From: Trichostrongylus colubriformis
Lineage: Eukaryota; Nematoda; Chromadorea; Rhabditida; Trichostrongylidae
Reading direction: 5' to 3'
Assembly (NCBI GenBank): GCA_963978905.1
Contig: OZ022261.1
Span: forward strand, 21,201,686-21,265,685
DNA: 64,000 nt
A program made the position numbers and the translations under genes. The notes beneath the pieces are model-generated. The model saw only the letters and a program-made list of their open reading frames with translations. It was not told where the DNA came from and made no database searches. Shown here piece by piece: positions 60,108 to 64,000 of this stretch (position 1 is the stretch's first letter; each line of letters opens with the position of its first letter).

Positions 60108-62146
60108 GTTCACATCCCTAAGTACGATCGATTAGCTATGGTAACGTGAACGATAGCAGATTTGTAGTGGGAAATACTGATAATTTCGTGAGTTTTCTTG
60201 TTTGTGTGTTGCGCATAAACATAAGCGCATTTGAAAAGCGAACATTGCCGTGCAGGGGTAACGTTTCGTAGGTGAAGTAGACAAAGCTGTGAATGTTGCG
60301 AACTCTTAGACATGCGCGCGACAGACGGTATCAGTATCGGCTGGCGCTTCCAATTGTTTGCATCTGCCCAATGGATTTCGATTTTCCGATCGTGATAAGG
60401 AATCTAAGCCTTTTGTTTCGATGGGAATATCTGCAGAAGTCGCGGAAAACTAGCAGAAACGTATTTTTTCGCGCTTACTCCCAATTGTCATGATGATTTT
60501 GTGGCAGGGTATACCAAAACTTTCTATTCTGTTAAGAAGGTAGAAAAGAAATGAATTGCCAGCAGATTCCGCCAGTTTTGTAAGGTCTCAGGTTGTTTTC
60601 GTGTTCCATGCGATAGACCCAAATGTTATACACAATTTTTTGTTTCGGATCGCGGTGGTTAGGCACGGCTTGCGAAGCCACTACGAGGGGTAAATAGGGT
60701 ACGCGGGAGTTGGGAAGACATATCCATGCTAGTAAAGCGTGGGAGTTCAAAGAGACGTGCTGCGCTTCAATGCGCATTGGAATGCGTGCCTCAAGGATCA
60801 CGGATCAGTATTGGAATGCTACTTTTTGAGGGCTTCTGGGGAAATGCATTCTTCGCAAAAAGAATGGTTCAAGAGTTCAGCGATGGAGCGCATGCGTAGG
60901 AAATTGGTGGGCTAAATAGGAAATTGGGTATCCATGAAATAGATTTCGAACGGGGGTGGGCAAATTTGTGAAAATTCGGGTGAATATAAAAGTGGCGAAA
61001 ATTGTGGAGACGTTGCCATATGAAGAGGAATTCAATAGGTAGACTTCGAGGAAGGGAGTTTTTATAAGGACTGGTGCTGAAAAAGAGCACAAATATCTAT
61101 CTATACGCATCTGTGGTAAAACAGCAAAATCGCACGTTAGGGAGCGGGAACTCAGACCGTTGGATGGATGCGGAAGACCGAATTCGTAATTAGTGATATC
61201 CAGGACCAGTGCTTCTTTTGATGTAAGTTGCGAGAAATTCTGCGTCTTTTTCTTTGGTGATATTTCTCAAGCGCCAGATTTGCTACATAGCCTGAAGAAA
61301 ACGTGGAGGGAGAAATGGTTTGAAGAAGCTGAACCTGATGTAGTGGTTTGGGGCTAGTACAGGATTGGTTCGAATCGAAGGCCCCAAAACAGCAATGGAT
61401 TCCGTGTCCCTCCATACGCATTTTTCACGTCCAGCATCATCTGAAAGTAAGAAATCGCTCTTGCCAGTGATCTTAATATTGATTTATGAAGTTCTTACAC
61501 ATTTGGTCATACTCTACGTATTCGCGACAGGCACGGGTACTCGAAAAAGCCAGAACATTTCCGCATCTGTGTGTCTGGCATTATTTCTTCTAGACTAGCG
61601 GACATTTTCATCAGTCGCTTTTGGACGTTTTGGAGTACGACATGTTGGCTTCTTTGGCCTTTTTGGAATGAGCGAGCGGCTTTGACGTTTCGTTGCCGAC
61701 AAAGATATCTTTAGGATAATCCTTGCACACATCCAATTCTTACATTGTTTAATAATTTCGATAGAAAAAAGTGAAGAAAGTTCAGTAAGTTCTTCAAGAC
61801 AATCCTTGTGCACATGCAATTCTTATACTTCGTTTAATAATTTCGATTGAAAGAAGTAAAGAAAATTCAGCACCAACCAGTTTCAAGTCGTGTTGCCATT
61901 GAGGCACAACATAGAACCATAAGGGATTTGGAACTGATCAACAGTCCAGAGACGAATGTCCTTCGTCCATGGAATGCTGGGAATGAGGCATGGGAAGAGC
62001 AATTCTTACGCCATTCACATTGTGTTGCACAGTGATAAGGGATGAAACGAGCACAAATAGCCTAAAATGTTTGGAATGTACAGGCAGGTGGTTTTCGTGA
62101 TTGCAAAAAGTGTCCCGGTGGAATTGACATCTCATCGCTCACTTAC

Positions 62147-62246
62147 ATTGTTGGACTCGTAGCTGAACAACTTCTGGCCCACGTAACACTGGACGGCACC
62201 GTAAGCAAGGGTTGGTAGTAGAAGTGCACAGAGCAATCGTAGCATT
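62147..62246 (-). CDS. First exon of a small secreted Ly6-like protein
   Basis: One base behind a TTTTCAG acceptor an ATG opens MLRLLCALLLPTLAYG, a typical signal peptide of about 16 residues, followed by AVQCYVGQKLFSYESNN and a GTAAGTG donor in phase 0. The C-Y-x-G beginning right after the signal peptide is how nematode Ly6/uPAR-type (three-finger) proteins start. Following exons with the remaining cysteines were not identified to the left. Could be another small secreted cysteine-rich family. Confidence 0.5.
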
Positions 62247-62255
62247 CTGAAAAGC
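62247..62255 (-). promoter_or_regulatory. Likely trans-splice acceptor of the Ly6-like gene
   Basis: CTTTTCAG one base before the ATG at 62245. The spacing matches that at the sms start and points to spliced-leader addition. Confidence 0.45.
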
Positions 62256-62899
62256 GAAACAGATGGATGTAGAAATGTTCAGGAGGAGTTTCCGAGAAAT
62301 TCTGATATAGCTATAGGAGGGTAATTTGTTGATGGTATTCTCCAGTAACAAGATTGTAATGATTAGAGCTGCTTGAAATAGACGAATATGTGGAGGTGAA
62401 GAAGTATGCAACATCGTAGGCGATAGAGCTATGCGTATTGCTGACTTAGCATCTCATCAGGTGGGCGTGGTGACGGTTTTCGCTACCTTCCGAAGGAAAA
62501 TCGCTTACGATGATCGCTGCTGCTATCATCACACCGACATCAACATGTCGTTTGTCTTTTTACCGATGACGAAATGGGCTGTATGTAAGTGGATAAGACA
62601 TTTAGTGAAAAGAATAAGACGTTGTGAAGCAATAGCAGAAGAGCGCAGTTTGCATCGTTGAGAGGGATCTGATGTAGGAAAGAGGATCGATCAGGTGCTG
62701 AAGAAAAAGCTCCACCAGATGAGGTTTTTTGGGAAACCACCTTTTGGTACCTATTCATTCCATCAAGAAGTGATATGCAGAAAATCTCCCCAAACATCTT
62801 CATTCAGGCTTGCGCATATGCTAGCAGGCGGAGATGATGTGTGGTGGGAAAGTTCCGGACTGTGAAAGGTGAGTGTGGGTGTATGGGCGGCGGGGAGAA

Positions 62900-64000
62900 C
62901 TCTGTCGAGATGGCCCCTGCATTTCTCATACCCATCACATCTATAGATTTCACGTCGTTAACGATCGCAATCGCTGACAGCGGCGATTCATAGCATCCGC
63001 TTAAGGTGACGGCGGTGCTGGATAATGCGGAATATCACAACGTTCAACTGGAAAAAGAGGAACATCGTCTTCGAACAGTTACTTATTGCGCTGATTAATG
63101 GCAGGATATGGGCAGCCAGCAAACTTGAACGATAGCCCAGATTCAGGGGAAGTCCTTGACGTCATACAGTCGTTTGAGAACCGCAAGTACTCTATCCTAA
63201 TGTGGTATTTGAGAAGATGGTACCAATGAGGGCGTTGCAAAGCGGGCAATTGGACGGTTGTTTCACGGCAAAAACCGGTGTCCTTTTGTATGATCTCTGA
63301 GATTCTTAGTAAAAAGTGTTACAGCACTGATATACCCATATTGCATGATTGATGTGTTGCTGTTCTCATTGTCTTCTACAACTTACACAGGGAGGGTATT
63401 TGCATCTTTAACCATGGAAGTCGAGGAGATGTGTCAGTAGTGTATACGCCCCGTACTCCTACTTTTGCCTTAAAGCAATCAGTACAACTGAATTCAACGC
63501 CTAACTTCTCTTATAGTACATATCTTAAGGTGTTTTCAGTGATCAGCCAGTCCTGCTCGTTGATTCATACCGTGGGGAATCAATAATGTTACAGATTTAC
63601 TTCAAAATTACGTTTGTCGTACTACGCAGAAATATGTTCACAATTTACTGTCCATTTTCTAACTACTGCGCTACAGAAGACGCTCTCTGGGGAAAAATTG
63701 CATGAGGATCTTGATCTTCTACCGAATGCAATTTCTGTTATGTGCGTTTCCAATGTCCCTGTGATAAGGCGGTGATACCGAAATTTGATTTGTTGTTCAT
63801 TGTTCACTGGATCTTTAGCGCCATGTGTAGAAATTTCATGCACAAGAGCAGTGGTTGGCCAAAGCAATACGAAGAATGCTTCATAAGCGTGCATCAGGGA
63901 CGTAGATTCTTCCATGTTTCGCGTGTATCAAGATGACTGTGTTACAATAAACTCACGGACCAGAAGTACACCACTATCTTTTGAAGAGAAAATCACTTTA
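62900..64000. other. Right edge, nothing supportable
   Basis: Mixed-composition DNA. The minus-strand frame at 63622-63915 is free of stops but lacks splice signals and recognisable motifs. Confidence 0.4.

Noticed and set aside
1..64000. CRISPR array, prokaryotic operons or phage
   Set aside because: Repeats are dispersed palindromes without regular spacers, and genes are intron-rich and eukaryotic.

Overview
The window looks like nuclear DNA of a nematode, most likely a clade V (strongylid or rhabditid) species. The reasons are tiny coding exons with short pyrimidine-plus-TTTCAG acceptors, ATGs lying 1-3 bases behind a strong acceptor (the pattern of spliced-leader trans-splicing), and a sphingomyelin synthase of nematode type. 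Coding density is very low. Most long open frames are chance frames in intronic or repeat DNA, so genes were built exon by exon from splice sites, phases and family motifs. Species cannot be fixed from the sequence alone.

Layout. 1-18176: no gene I can support; a repeat-rich intergenic stretch with a ~175 bp tandem unit, several palindromic elements, a TA-flanked MITE and Penelope-tail copies. 18177-38768, minus strand: a complete eight-exon sphingomyelin synthase gene (345 residues, all catalytic residues present) stretched over 20.6 kb by introns of 7.3 and 9.2 kb that are full of foldback elements. 38936-39160: a hAT-like MITE with a perfect 8-bp target duplication, 168 bp upstream of the sms start codon. 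39.5-42 kb: a 5'-truncated Penelope-like retroelement with a GIY-YIG domain, and dispersed repeats.

42-50.3 kb, minus strand: hydrophobic exon-like pieces, one set resembling TM6/TM7 and TM1/TM2 of a rhodopsin-family peptide receptor, another a separate multi-pass membrane protein; neither assembles cleanly. 50.97-51.65 kb: an inverted-repeat foldback made from mariner transposase sequence. 52024-52684, plus strand: three firm exons and one tentative exon of an EBAG9/RCAS1 homologue whose ends were not found. 53-57.8 kb: intergenic, with palindromic elements. 57.9-62.3 kb, minus strand: exons of a conserved-looking but unrecognised gene, and the first exon of a small secreted Ly6-like protein.

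The genes share no evident pathway. The unifying theme is non-autonomous DNA transposons: at least five families of palindromic element, several sharing the terminus GGCCGCGGTCATACTT with unrelated interiors.
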